This document shows, piece after piece, positions 1-14,100 of a DNA stretch of 64,000 bases (positions within the stretch are counted from its first letter, which is position 1; every line of letters begins with the position of its first letter). The translations under genes were made by a program, and so were the position numbers. The DNA lies in contig NMRA01000320.1 in NCBI GenBank assembly GCA_002633005.1, positions 2,720 to 66,719 on the forward strand. The letters run 5' to 3'. The notes beneath the pieces were generated by a model, which worked only from the letters and a program-made list of their open reading frames with translations, made no database searches and was not told where the DNA came from. The stretch comes from Phoronis australis (taxonomy: Eukaryota; Phoronida; Phoronidae).

Positions 1-822
1 CGGTCATGTTTTTAGGTGCGTCAGTCCCATTTTCTGGTGCGACGGTCCCATTTGATCCCCGGAGGTCCTGTTTTGGGTGAGTCAGTCCGATTTTGAGGAC
101 CGGCGGTCATGTTGTTTCCGTCACCCGTGGACCTAGCTAAGGCAAGAATACCGTAGCTTCACCAGAGACCGTTAACGTCTTTGGTCCACTAAGGCCTCAT
201 TTATGACCTTTGATAACACTTTAGTTGTTATTCCTCAGCTTAAGTCAGGTTTTGTTCAGAAATTGTCAGTTCGCACATAAAAGAAAGTGGGACAAACTAT
301 TCCCGCCTGGTTTCATAACATAAAACTTTGATCACGAAATCAAAAATTGAATAGTTATTTTCGATAACGTTTTGTGTATTCGTTCACCATAATGCTGAGT
401 TAACTTGTGAACAATACGATTTCGTTTTGTAAAGATTGCACCACAGTTCAAATGTTCTGCGCGACATCACCACCTGTGCACTCAAGTTACTCAATGAGTC
501 ATGCATGGGAGTTCTGCAGTTACTTGTCAGTCTCCCTGATATAATTAAAGTGTCAATTTAAAACCACTTTTGTTTTGTTGTAGACAACCGGGATTTGAAA
601 AAAAATCGTAATTCGTAAAAAATATCAAAAGTACTCAAACACCACCAGCAGATCGGCCATTAGGGGGCGAACATTATTGGTACCGGGGACGTATGCAACT
701 TCCTGGGCGACCACCCGCAACAGCAAAACCTGTGCTCTTTGGTACATTGAAACCAAGTTTTGATAAAGCCACTTACAAAGGCCCTTTCATTTTATTCCTC
801 ACTCGGATTATACGTGATTATT

Positions 823-980
823 CAGGGGCGGATCCAGGATTTTGAGTTGGGAGGGCAGGGCAGAGCATTGGTCAGGATTTTGCCCGTCAAACATTCGCAC
901 TCCCGAACTGCCAAATGAAAATTGTGAGAATATTGGGGGGGGGCATGGCCCCCTTAGCCCCCCCTCTAAATCAGCCACTG
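823..980. mobile_element. Short MITE, copy 1
   Basis: Starts CAGGGGCGGATCCAGGA and ends with the reverse complement of CAGTGGCTGATTTAGAG. Related to 4570-4741 throughout (both have CCGAACTGCC- or CGAACTGCC-AAATGAAA internally). Target duplication not clear. Confidence 0.6.
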
Positions 981-2732
981 TTTTTAGGCTTGATAATTGG
1001 CAGGTCTTCATAATTGTTTCAGGCCACTAAGTTGCATGTTACGACGAATTAGTTTCAATGCAGTGACGCACATCAGGGTGTTTGTATCGAGTGTAAACTT
1101 ACGGTTACTCTAGCTCTATGAAGGAGAAGAGTTTTTGTTTGCGGTATTTGTTTGCAGAGCGTCTTCGTCGCAGAACGCCGGTAGGGAAAATAATGAGTAC
1201 GCGACGTCTTGTATGCTAGAACTCTTGTAATCATTGATATCAGCATTTTAGGCGTTCTATAAGAAGATAGAGATGGCCAGTGCGACAGATTACGCGATGA
1301 ATGTATCCTCATTTTACCTGAATTGTCGAGTCATCGTCACTTGCAAATATACCACATCACAAAAAACACGTAAGCTATTGTGGACATCTCAAGTTTCTTA
1401 ATTAACAATACACGTTTTTTGTAATGTTTCATTGTGAATTAAAAAATGTGGGTTGTTGGACAAGTGTCTTGTTGCACAGCCGATTCAGAATGAGTAAAGC
1501 CGACGGCGGATTTATTTTGGTAGTGTCCAATGGGAAGGGTACTATACGATAAACCTACTTAATGGGTTGTAGTGCTTGAACGGAAAGGAATAGTATTGAC
1601 CTTTGCGTTCATTTATCTTTGCGATCCGAGGGTCTCTTTTATACTAATATCAGAAGACAAGTGACGAAAGTTTTCCATGTTGTCTGCGATATGAAAATTA
1701 GAAATTCTGAACTATGGACATTTTAATCGAGCTCGATGGGGGCAAACTATCGGATTTCTCTTAGCCGCCAGGGGTCTTGCTAATTAAGAATTAGCAAAAT
1801 TCTCGCTTTCGTGTAGGTAGATAAATACATTGCATGAAACACCAGGCACTCCTGAGTTGAGTACAAAGTGATGTACACATCGCTAAATTACACCTTAGTG
1901 TTAATTTCTTGATTGCAGCATTGTAAAACAAAGTGAAGTAACACAAGTTTGCCTGCATTGATATGAATATATAAGGTTGGCCTGGAAACAATTTCATATG
2001 AAAACAGGACAAGTGCATGTGTTTCATTCACACGCGTGTGTAGTTGAATATTTTACAATGAGTATGGTGCTCTGCTACAAGAATGTTTAGCGTGGCGTCT
2101 TTTTGACGTCATTATGACGGTTTGGACCCAGTGTGACGGGATAGTCTATTCTTATTTCCGGGTCCAAATGGTCATCTACTGACATGACATGCCACCACCA
2201 AACAAGCGAATATTTCAGGACAACCTGTGGAATTTTCGTTTCGTATAGCCTTTTAATTTATTTGTTTATCTCTTCGTCAGGTAACTCACCAATGAGCAAT
2301 TCGTATACTTTGACGCAAACAGCTTTCGATTCTCCTAAAATCTGAAGTGCAAACGTTCTTATTCCCGTGTTCTTGTTCCGGTTCTTGGATACACTCTCTC
2401 CAGGCCATGTTGTCATTGTATAACATGGGAAGGTATCAAAAACAAAAATACTTGAAACAAATGAAAAATAAATGTCACTTTCAATATATCGCAATTAGTA
2501 TTGACAGGTCGGGTATATTTGGATGTCAGTGATAACATATGTGACACATGACCAGATTTGGACCCACACATAGAAACAGAAATCCACAGGTACATCACAT
2601 TTTCAAAAAAATTGCAGCTCTTGGAATTTTTCTCATTCAGGTAACCACGGGAGCAAGGAGCTTTAAATGTTCACAGAGGGATTAGGCTGTGTGCTCAGAC
2701 AGTGGGAGTTCAGAAGGAATAGGATTGACCAG

Positions 2733-2997
2733 GGGCCTGTTCCAAGAAAACTGACTTAGCTAAGGCAATTCTTAAATTTGTGTCAAATTTAAGATAAAAC
2801 TTCAATTTGTATTATTAAGTTCGTTCCAAAAAACTGAGTGATCTAGGTTTATCGGGTAACTTAACTGAGTTTTTGACTTAAGTTTGTCGTTTGATTCACT
2901 TACCTGATGTGAAAGTTTCAAAGTTTGAAAGTTGAGACAAATCTTAGAGTTGAGTTAAGTCGAAAATGAATTTAAGTCAATTTCTTGGAACGGGCCC
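2733..2997. mobile_element. MITE, 265 bp, with CAG target duplication
   Basis: Inverted ends GGGCCTGTTCCAAGAAA and GGGCCCGTTCCAAGAAA. Flanking CAG at 2730-2732 and 2998-3000. It sits inside an older repeat whose uninterrupted relative is at about 56670-56990, where GATTGATTG is followed directly by GGTCCAC. Confidence 0.7.
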
Positions 2998-4569
2998 CAG
3001 GTCCACGACCAGGTAATACTTTTTGAAATGGTTAACAATTAACAACGGTACATAACTGAGACATAATTATTTTTGTTCCTAATTTTGGCGCCCATTAAAT
3101 TGCGTAAGGAAAAATGCCAAGAAACGGGTTGAAGTTATGTAGTCCGCAAATATGCTATTCTAGTAATCTGCAGCAGTCTTTGTGAAAAACGTTTTGCTAT
3201 GACGTCCCTGTCTTATCTGTTCAAATGAGTGGCAGTTCGACGTCAGGTAGCGCTGTTTACTTTCGAGCGTTACAACACATTTTTGTTGTAGACATCGTTT
3301 GTTTTAACCTTGAGCATGCGCGTTGAAATCTACCAGCAGAAAGTGGAACATCAACTGTTCAAAGCGTCTGATTTTACGATTTCTGGTTTATAAAAAGCAA
3401 GACGAGTAAAGACGACAGCTGATTCTCCGGACGGGCTTTTTGGTAAGATTTTTTGTGCTTTGACCACGAATTTCTTGCGAACTGGGTGAAGCAGGACACC
3501 GGGAATGGTGTTGGGAGAAAGAACAATTCCTCATGCCATGGTTTGTTGAACCTCTTTTTGTGCTGGGAGTAATATTATAGTCCTAGGTTTTGTGTAAATT
3601 TATTGAGTTTTGTGTTTCCTATGGACGGCTGAAGTGAAGCACCCGTGGAATTTCTAGTCGGGAGTGTCATACCTTGCAGTATTATATAGTGTATTGGGGA
3701 CGATCAGAAGCTGAGGACGCCTGTGGCTGTGCCTGTGAGTGTGGGGAGGACAATCAAAACTGAAAAAGTAGGTGGTTCTCCATATCTGCCTCTCTATGTA
3801 AAACCCACATCGGTAAATTACCTGATTTCAGACTTTAAAGTTAACTATAAGACAATTTGTGTTATAAATCGTTTCCTTGGTCTTTATAAGTTTGTAATCT
3901 TTTTGTCACGAATTATCGCTGATAAATAACTTTTTGTAAGTTTTTTAGCACACGATTTTCCGCCATGCTATCAGCTTTCGAAAAAGTGCCTCTTGTTCCT
4001 CCAATCCAAAAGAGCACTATACTTTCGATTACAAATATGAAATTTGGAAAGGGTGTAGTTTAAATGTGTGTGCACCTGCTCAAGTTCTTTTCTTGAAGTC
4101 AAGGCCAAGTTTTCATGGCGTGTTTTCGATCGTCCAGAAGGCCTAATTTTGATCGGTTGGGAGATTGATGTTTTTGCAGTTGCGTAATATGCCCCCAATT
4201 TTTAGATGAAGAATTTATCACTCTTTTAATTGAGAATTATTTCATTTTCAGAAATTTTGTCAAACTGCTGCGCCTTAGTTCACTAAATCGCCGCATGTCA
4301 GTGCCACGAGCAGCTTTGTTGAAGTCCAATGGTGCCGCAACTTAGCCGTTCAAAACAAAATTGTTACTAAGACTTTTTGTTGCTTAGATGATGAAATCCT
4401 TCTTGTTAAGAGTGGTTTATTTTCCCAAATGGTCTTTTGTGTACTGTCTGATATTTTTTGCCATGATACGATCTGATAGTACATAGGTGGGGCAGCACTG
4501 AAAAAAGTGGGGCTATAGCCTCCCCCAGCCCCCTATCAGGCTATGATGTGCTGCCCATGTAGTAATACT

Positions 4570-4741
4570 CTGGGGCAGATCCAGGATTTTTTGTTAGGAG
4601 GGGAGGGGGTGGCCAGGGCAGAGTATTAGGCAGGATTTTACTCATAAGGTATTTGCACCTTCGAACTGCCAAATGAAATCTTGGGGAGTTTTAGGGGGGA
4701 GAGGCCATGGCCCCTTGCCCCCCCTTCCAAATCCACCAATG
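4570..4741. mobile_element. Short MITE, copy 2
   Basis: Starts CTGGGGCAGATCCAGGA and ends GGGGG-rich to CCACCAATG. Same internal blocks as 823-980. Confidence 0.6.
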
Positions 4742-6048
4742 TTATCTTTTGGTATGATGTGAAATTTCGTCCTAGCTCAGGTGTATTTATTTCTAAGCTT
4801 ATGTGTTGTCTTTGCTCTTTTCCTTTTAAGCTGTGTAATCCATTGTTTTCATCAGACATGAGGTTGATGCTCCTGTTCCATATGCTAACAACACACTTAA
4901 ACCGCAATATCTGTGCAGAAATCGATCCAAATTGTATATAATACACACCACCATGTTCGTCTCAATGAGACAAATCTTTTGATATGCAGCACATATACTT
5001 TTATTTTTTACGAAATTATGTAGAAAGGCAGATATTTTACGCATAATCGTCGCATTTCAACGGCCATTTTCTCGGTTACTGCTCACCCAATTTTTATGAT
5101 TTTTACACCATTTCATTTCTCACACCAAGGGCTTTTCAAAAATGTATGACACATGGGCATTGTAAAAAAATTAAAAACGTCCTCCCTACAGTAGACACTG
5201 GTGACTTAAAGTCGTGAATATAGGCATAAAAAGCAGCTGATTGTCATACTACCCAATTTCCGTTAGCAACTGCTCATGTGATGTCATGGACATATATCAG
5301 TCTTCACAAATATATGTGTTTTGACAATCTTATCCCTTATTTGTCTCCGTAAGCAGAGTTTTGAAACGGTCACTGATATCGCCGACCATTTTGAATGAGG
5401 CCCTAAAGTTGTGACCGTTTCGTTTAGACGAAAATACACGGAAGTAAGACCACACAAATCAACTACAGTGCTTACAGTTACTCTAGACGACATAAAAACG
5501 CATTGCATTAATTGTTTATTAATTCAGTTTCAATTGAAATAAATTGTTATGTCTTTTGCACCCAACTTCGATGTGCACAGACATTTTCAATGAGGTTATC
5601 TACGTAAAACACTAAGAACCCAGCATCAGTTATCTCTCTATTTTATTGCATTGGCCTTACAAAACTTGGTCGACTGTGGGACATTTTGATACATTATTCA
5701 AGCCACCCCTGGAGCGCGTGTTACAGGAAATCTGAATGATGTTTAGTTTCGAAAATATATTCTGAAAATGCACAAAAAAGTGGATTAGTGAAATATGCTG
5801 TTTTTAAGATGCATTTGTAAAAAGAAGCCACCCACTCACTGTATTGTGAATATCAACACGTCTTGGTATTCGTTTGACGTTTGTAAGCAAACAAACACTG
5901 GAAACTTCAACGCTAGATGTCGCGTGACCGCACAGAAACAGAAATAAGTTCACAACTTTAGGGCACTCATGACTTAAGGGCACTCACGACTTTAGGACCT
6001 CTGATGGTACTATGGGGTTATTCCCTTCACTGACTTCAGCAAGAGTTG

Positions 6049-6494
6049 ACAGTACCACCGTTACAGCTGGCCACAGTAGAGATGGTAGTCATCCCTTTGG
6101 CCCTCCATATGCTGAACGTTTTTCAGCAAATTATGCCTCACATTAATTAAGCCATCAAAGGCGCGTTGTTATAACTACCTTTTGCACACAGAGGGACACC
6201 TTAGAGGTCCACTGATGTCTTTAACTTTTCACAACTCAAACACATGTGGGCAACTGAACAAAGGACTGTTAGAATAGTTTGATTGTGGAGTATTTGTTTG
6301 AGCTGTGAAAAGTGAAAAAGGTAGACATCGACGTCCTCCTAAGGTATCCCTCTATGCACAAAAGGTATTTATTGCAACATGACATTGATTGCTTAATTAA
6401 TGTGAGGAACAATTCACCTAAAAGCGTCTGGGATATGGAGTGCTTATAGGATGACTACCATCTCTACTGCAGCCTGTTGAGACGGTGATATTGT
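6049..6494. repeat. Long inverted repeat / fold-back element
   Basis: Two arms of about 200 bp in opposite orientation around a centre near 6271. AGTAGAGATGGTAGTCATCC near 6079-6098 is mirrored by GGATGACTACCATCTCTACT near 6449-6468. The match continues inward (AACTTTTCACAACTCAAAC against GTTTGAGCTGTGAAAAGT). No coding content. Confidence 0.8.
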
Positions 6495-8104
6495 CTACAG
6501 CAAGAGCTGAAAAGAGGTAATCAGTCGAAGCAAATCGACCTTGGTTAATTTTTAATTTTTGCGGTCAATCCTAGTAATTTTTGCACTCTATTCCATGGTA
6601 CTTAATTGGAATTTCCCTGTTTGATATTTTTCCCCTGATAACTTTCTGAAATTCGTTCCCCCAAGTTAGAGAACTTCTTCAGATTCAAAGAATTTTTTCT
6701 CACGTTAGCATCACGAGAATTCACGCCATCGGTAGAAATTCTCCCAATTTGAGAAGCTGCTTCTGCTGCCGAACTGAGCAAAGACCGATTGAAGCGAAGA
6801 AGTTCAAGAGCCAAATCTCAAGACCTCACAATTTTAGTATTTGTATTTATGGTCTCAGATCTGGAAAACTTGTCAGTGGAACAGGCTGCAGATCTCAGCA
6901 ACAGTCCTGCTCTTAGCATCCTGAAATTTACCCTCAGCAACACTCCCTGTGGCTGTACCTGGGACTGGAATTTGTCTTCAGCTACACTCTTCCTGTGTTC
7001 TGGGTCTACCAGGGCTAGACCATCACCCTCTCCATCTGATTTGTGTACATGTTCACCTAACTGATGTCAAGCAGAGCTGTAGGAGGCTGTCTTGAGGGAA
7101 ATAACAGGGCACTTGACACTAGGAGGTCTCTGGGACAACTAGCAGGTGGCCCCTTTTCTAATAAAATGGGAGCAATACAAAGACTTCTTGTAATCATTCT
7201 CATCAATTGCTATGTGGCCGATTAGTTAAAATGCCACACCCTGCATTAGGCTCTTAATTCAGGGATCTCAGGATCTATTCCTGCTTAGACCCATAAGTAT
7301 TATACTTACTGCTTTTTCAACGCCTTTCATATTATTTAAAAGTTGTCTGAGTTACTGCATGAATGTGACTGAAGTGGGTCAGTTCAGTGGATTGCCTTTA
7401 CGGTGCCACTGTGGTTTTTGTAATGCATTGCGGGTTGGTTGTCAGCTTGTAAATAACCAATGAGGTCGCATACCTTGTGGATATGTTAACTGATTTATAG
7501 TTTATTTTAAAAGGTAGAGATTTACCATCACCGTGATTGGGTGGTGCGTGCTTTAATGATCTCTCGAGCAAAAGATTTGCTGTGTGTTTTAATTTGATGC
7601 ATTTTGAGGCTCACTTTCAGTCTTTTATTGTTGATGGTTGCTTAGCCGTTCTGGCGTCAAAAAGCAGTGAGCCTGTGCTTTCAATCCTGGTGCGCTCGAT
7701 TGACCACTCACCAGTTTTGTTTTGCGTCAGTCACCAAATTATCTGTGATATCACTAGATGTTTAAGATCCGATGAAAGAGCCACATTGCATTTGAAAAAC
7801 TACAACACAGCCGTATATGAAATGCCCTGAATTTTTTGCTTTGTCAATAACTTGTTTTACCTTTGTAGGCTCTGCAGCAACAACAAGAGGTCGGAAAGAG
7901 GGGTGTGCATTACTGACTGTTGGTGTAGTGGGTGATGAAGTCAATTTGACCAATACATTCATCATCTCAGCACTTAGTCGTTTAATGCATATATTGACCA
8001 GCTGTACTTCTGAACTTTGCACAGTAGTTAGACAATATACAATCTCTCTTAAAACTCACTAAGTCTTTCCCTTGCACTGTCATTTACACTAGTCTGGGGA
8101 AAGT

Positions 8105-8122
8105 CTTAGGTTCCAGTGCATA
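8105..8122 (+). other. Possible 3' splice site ahead of the DGCR8 start codon
   Basis: A CAG at 8114-8116, preceded by a short pyrimidine-containing stretch, could be the acceptor of the exon carrying the ATG at 8123. An upstream non-coding exon would then lie somewhere in 1-8100. The first ATG of the open frame is the one that gives the basic N-terminus. Weak pyrimidine tract, so low confidence. Confidence 0.3.
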
Positions 8123-11100
8123 ATGCCAAAGCGTAAAAGTAGAAGGGGTTGTAGAACTACAAGCACTAGCAGCCTTGACAGTGTGGAATTGGAACCTGTG
8201 CCAACGACTGAACTTGCGTCCAATCCAACAAATGAACGATTGGCCTCGGTTGTTGACGTTGGTGGGTGTGATTCCATGGTTGTTGATGGTTGTCATAGTG
8301 ACGAGCCCGCTGTTAAAAAACCCAGATCTGCTGAGGAGACAGAGAGTAATGATGTGGTTAACGGAGGCGTGGCCGAGGAGAGTGTGGAGGATGAAGGAGA
8401 CGGGGGAGGTAACGGACCTGTACTAGAGATTGTGGATGAGAGTAAAGACAGCGATGCTTCAGAAGCCGAGTCAGATGCAGAGGTAAGTTCTAGGTACTGA
8501 TGTCATTGTTGACCATCAAGTGATTATGGTCTTCTTGGGTGGGAAAGGTGCTGATGAGCTCTGGTATGTTTTTGTATGTAACTAAAAGCCACATACCATT
8601 ATCCTTTTTTGACGCACAAGTTGAAGGAGACGTGAAACTTTTAGATGTGTACCAATTTGATTTAGACCACATACTAGTCTCCAAGTTTTGTCAGTCAAAT
8701 TAGATGGGATTTCTGGGCTTGGACGAGGCTCTCCCAGTTAGCTTGTCTATGCTACGAGCGTGGTGTTAAGTCTAAACAAACTGTAAAGTTATTTCTCGTC
8801 TCAGTAAGAAACCAGTGTTTTATAGAGGTGACTACTCTAAATCAAGTAAGTTTCTTGGTAGTAATGTAAGTGTATGGCTGTTTTAATCATTTATGTAGAT
8901 ATAGTCACATGTCGGCGCTTTCTGTCCATGAAAGATGTGTAGCAATCATTGTGTATGGTGCCATATGTGTCTGTTTTGTTGCTAAAATGTGTAATGTTCG
9001 TTTTTCTTATTTCTGGGTTAAAGTATATATTTTACAGTCATTGATTAGGTCTTAAAATCGCGGAATCTAGGCCTCTTAAGTGCTCAGTAATGACATATCT
9101 TTCCAGTAATCAAAGTTTGTTTTTGGTATATGTCCCGCACCAAATTAAACTTACTAGAGACGTCACATTGTGATGATAAAGCGGGACTGAATAAGCGTAT
9201 CTAAACAGACCCCTATGATTTGGACCACACGGGCAAATTGACCTGAAATGAATCCCGTCTTACTGGAAGATTTCCCTTTCCTGTCTGCATGAGCTTCATT
9301 TCCAGGAAAGTGATGACTATGATGAATACATGGACGCGGATGAAATAGACGCCCTTCTTGATCAAGGCATGGCTGACTACAAGAAGGCTGAGTCTGGTCC
9401 TCGGGCTCCTATTGAGAAAGAGAAAGTAGTTCTTATTGGTATGTTATATCACTATTTACCTTATTGTTTTGATCAATGAAGATGTAAGGTTTTGGTGTTT
9501 TTGTGTTGTTTGGATGATATCATATAGGGTTTGGTGTTTGAATATTTAGGCTTTCAATACTCTGCAAAGTAAGGGTTGGCAAGCCTTCATGTTTTTCAAT
9601 TTATGCAGTAGGTTATGCTATTTAATATCTGTTGTGAGGAAGTTAAAGACCAAAGACTTGTGTGTATGTAGTGTTATTATTTGGAGTTATTGTTTCTGTA
9701 TAGTGGATGTTGTACCCTGTTTCTTTAGTCAATAGCCAAAAATCACCACAATCAGACAAAATGACCTGGAATTGTTCGATGTGCCGTCATGGTGTGAAAA
9801 TTCCTTCCAGATATTTTTTACATGCGTTGTATTTCTGATGTTGGAGTCGCAGTAATGTCCTGCAGCTGAGTACTTATCAACTGGTTGTGTTTACAGAGAA
9901 AGTGAGTAATCCATTTGAGGTGCTGCCAGATGGTTGGGTACTCGTCTCCCATAACAGTGGAATGCCTGTCTACCTGCACAAAGAGTCGCGTGTGTGCACG
10001 CTGTCCAAGCCTTATTTCCTGGGTTCAGGCTCTGCAAGGGTGAGAATAATTGCATGTTTAGTAAACGTGTGTATGTGCGTTGGATTCCTCTTCATCAGAA
10101 TTGTATTAATTAAAAGTTTGGTTATACTATTATAAGCTAAGAAAACTTATCAGAACAGTATTAATTAAAACTTTGGTTATACCATTATAAGCTAAGAAAA
10201 CTCAAAGATCTCAAAATCTCTGACAATGCATTATATCGTATCCATAAACTTGGCTTTCAATGCTTTTCATTTGTGCCAAATGTTGATAAAGGGGACCGTT
10301 TTTATATTGGTATACATTTTCAAATTGGTTTAATTCCTAAGATAGTTCGAAATTTGATTGGTAGGACCCTAACCCTTCTCTGCTTACGTTCAGAGCTATG
10401 AACTGTGCATTCGCCGAATTTTGGTACTTCCTGCGGACTATTTCTGGTTTTTTACTTTTTTCAGAGATTTATTTTTGATGTTTTTGCTCACTTTCCCAAA
10501 TGGGGGGTTGGTTCGAGCCCCCCTCTGGGCGTGCGCATGAATTCAGTGACTTACAAGTAGAATACAGTACTTGTGAATTGATCACAAGTTCTAGTATTGT
10601 GTAGTGCCTTTGTACTTTAGCACTTGATGTTGTGGCTGTTTCAGAAACATGCCATACCTGTCAGTGCCATTCCATGTCTTGAGTACAAGAAGGCTGTGGA
10701 AAAGGAAAAGGAAGAACAAGAGGACAAAAAGGGTAATGTGATGGATCAACGTTGTGCGCATGGGAGCCCCAGGTTTCACGAACCTCCGTGTCGCCTTAAG
10801 GTTATGTAGTACCCTGGAAAAATGTCCAACTTTGGCCAACTTTGGAATGGAGTTTCTCAGAAATGGCTGATCAGATTCACATGAAACTTTCGTATTCTAT
10901 GCTTTATACACTGTTCTTGGATATGGTGTTAGGAATTGTTTTTTAAATGTTCCATGTTTGCATGAGTGGCAGTAATTAGCAATACACTTAATCACAAGCA
11001 CATGTGATGTTTAACGTACTGCCATATAGTCTTAAACAAGCAAGTATTGTGACTAAAAGACCATTTAAAACTGCTGTGAGTAGGGAGAGACTTAATACTT

Positions 11101-14100
11101 GCACCCAGTGATTGGGAGAATACTCCGCTTCAAGATTTTGAGGAACATATTCCGAAATCTTTCCACATTAAGTCCTTGAATTACAGTTTGTGTATAGGTG
11201 TTGTGTTACTACTGTTCCTATATAATAAGAAATTAAGAAACTGGGTGCAGAAAAACTCAGTGGCATTACTCATAATCCAAATCCAGTGGCTGGACTCAAA
11301 GCTACGACCTGTGATCATGAACTGATGTGCTGATTAGTGGTTGTATTGATGGATCTGACCATTGGGTCATTTCTCCACCCTGAGGAGGTGTAATGGAGAC
11401 TGTTAGTATTAAACAATTGTGAACTCCTTGATTTCTGAGAAATTTGAACTGTTTGTTAAGTGGACGAGTAAACTCTGTTTGCATACCTGGTCATTTTAAA
11501 TCTTGTTTGTTTGTCTTTGATAGAGGCTGAAACTGTTGATAATGGTGAGAAGGCGGATGATGAGAAACCAGCATTGAACTGTCGGACGCCAGCTGTTGAA
11601 GTCAAATCAGCCGTAGATCATGAGAAGGAAAATAATCTAGGTGGGTACTTAAGTCTGCTACTTACAAGATAACTCTGGCATAAATGTAACATCTTGTATT
11701 GATGCGTGCCATTTTGTTGCTGCCTGGCTATATTTAATATTGATGCTGTGGTTACACATATTAAGCTGATCCTTTGCCAACTGAGCTCCATCCAGATGGC
11801 AGCATGTTTGGGGAATTTTTTTCAAATCTGTTGCATTGAATGGTGATTTTTGATCCCGACACCCAGCCGATAGTCGTCATGAGTGGCGGTCAATATAACC
11901 ATTTTTGTGTCACAAACTCTTTCGATTGGTGTCAAAAGCTTTATGTGAGCATGGCNATGTCTTGAGTACAAGAAGGCTGTGGAAAAGGAAAAGGAAGAAC
12001 AAGAGGACAAAAAGGGTAATGTGATGGATCAACGTTGTGCGCATGGGAGCCCCAGGTTTCACGAACCTCCGTGTCGCCTTAAGGTTATTTGGTACCCTGG
12101 AAAAATTCCAATTTTGGCCAACTTCGGAATGGAGTTTCTCAGAAATGGCTGATCAGATTCACTTGAAACTTTCGTATTCTATGCTTTATACACTGTTCTT
12201 GGATATGGTGTTAGGAATTGTTTTTTTAAATGTTCCATGTTTGCATGAGTGGCAATAATTAGCAATACACTTAATCACAAGCACATGTGATGTTTAACAT
12301 ACTGCCATATAGTCTTAAACAGTCAAGTATTGTGAGTAAAAGACCATTTAAAACTGCTATGAGTAGGGAGAGACTTAATACTTGCACCCAGTGATTGGGA
12401 GAAGAATACTCCGTTCCAAGATTTTGAGGAACATATTTCAAAATCTTTCCACATTAAGCCCTTGAATTACAGTTTGTGTATAGGTGTTGTGTTACTACTG
12501 TTCCTATAAAATAAGAAATTAAGAAACTGGGTGCAGAAAAACTCAGTGGCATTACTCATAATCCAAATCCAGTTGCTGGACTCCATCAAAGCCACGGCCA
12601 GTGATCATGAACTGACATGTGCTGATTAGTGGTTGTATTGATGGTTCTGACCATTGGGTCGTTTCTCCACCCTGAGGAGGTGTAATGGAGGCTGTTAGTA
12701 TTAAGCAATTGTGAACTCCTTGATTTCTGAGAAATTTGAACTGTTTGTTGAGTGGACGAGTAAACTCTGTTTGCATACCTGGTCATTTTAAATCTTGTTT
12801 GTTTGTCTTTGATAGAGGTTGAAACTGTTGATAATGGTGAGAAGGCAGATGATGAGAAACCAGCACTGAACTGTCGAACGCCAGCTGTTGAAGTCAAATC
12901 AGCTGTAGATCATGAGAAGGAAAATAATCTAGGTAGGTACTTAAGTCTGCTACTTACGAGATAACTCTGGCATAAAGGTACATCTTGTATTGATGCGTGC
13001 CATTTTGTTGCTGCCTGGCTATATTTAATATTGATGCTGTGGTTACACATATTAAGCTGATCCTTAGCCAACTGAGCTCCATCCAGATGGCAGCTTGTTT
13101 GGGGAATTTTTTTCAAATCTGTTGCATTGAATGGTGATTTTTGATCCCTACACCCAGCCGATAGTCGTCATGAGAAGCGGTCAATATAACCATTTTTGTG
13201 TCACAAACTCTTTCGATTGGTGTCAAAAGCTTTATGTGAGCATGGCATTAACAGGCATTACTCTTTTACCTTTCTGAGAAAAAGATATTGTTAAATAAAT
13301 GAATTGTCATCTTATTTCAGAGCCTGAAGAATTGAGAAAATATTGTGAGAGTGTCTTCCAGTTCAAGACCATCAAATTCAAGCGATTCAAGTAAGTGATA
13401 TGTGTTTACTTTTAATGTTGTGGGCTGTAAAGTTCTGAAAGTCCTACGCAGCTCTAGTTATGTCGAGCCAAAGTCACAAACAAAAGGTTCCACCCACAAA
13501 ACATGGTTTTCAAAAATGGTGTTGTACGAGACTTTAACAGATTGAAGCTGATGCTTGTATAAATGTTTTGAAGGATCTTTGTTACCGAAAAAATCATGTG
13601 ATTAAGCCTGAAAAATGCTCTGGTGTGTCTTATAAGTTTTTTTTTGTTGATTCTCATTAAAGTTGTAACTCGTAGTCCAAAAACATAAAATTCATGCAAA
13701 ATAAAATATTAAGATACTTTCAGCACGTGGAAAGAAAGACGGATTGAAATGAAGAAAGAAAAGAAGAAGGCCAGACCGTCACTGGTATGTTTATATCACC
13801 TTTGTTTTGTCAGTCACCAAAACAATTTGTCGTGCAAGGTGTTATTGCTAAAATCTGGAAGCATTCAAGCAATATCCTGGGTAGGGTGGACTGATGACCA
13901 CTGCTGCCACCTGGCTGCAGAGGGAGATACTCCAATCCCCCAGCACGTTGGATCATGTGCAGCATTATTTAACCATCATAACATAATTCTGTCGGATAGT
14001 GTTAAACTCCTGCTCCATCAGTTTGCTGTTTTGAAACATCTTCATGTGTGTTCTCAAAAGCTGACACTCCATTAGCTGGAGCACGCTAAGTCGTTCCACA

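Larger units (their letters stand above)
1..8104. other. Upstream region without a supportable gene
   Basis: Holds a degenerate short tandem repeat at 1-115, two short MITEs, the CAG-flanked MITE, the fold-back element at 6049-6494 and older repeat remnants near 2510-3110. Short open frames are scattered and show no homology I recognise. A 5' UTR exon and promoter for DGCR8 are expected here but not located. Confidence 0.6.

Noticed and set aside
8123-8482. A DGCR8 mRNA hairpin for microprocessor self-regulation, known near the start of vertebrate DGCR8
   Set aside because: I could not find a convincing long stem by eye; needs RNA folding.
10500-10530. GGGGGTTGGTTCGAGCCCCC, resembling a tRNA T-arm
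   Set aside because: No acceptor, D-arm or anticodon arm around it; at most a SINE scrap.
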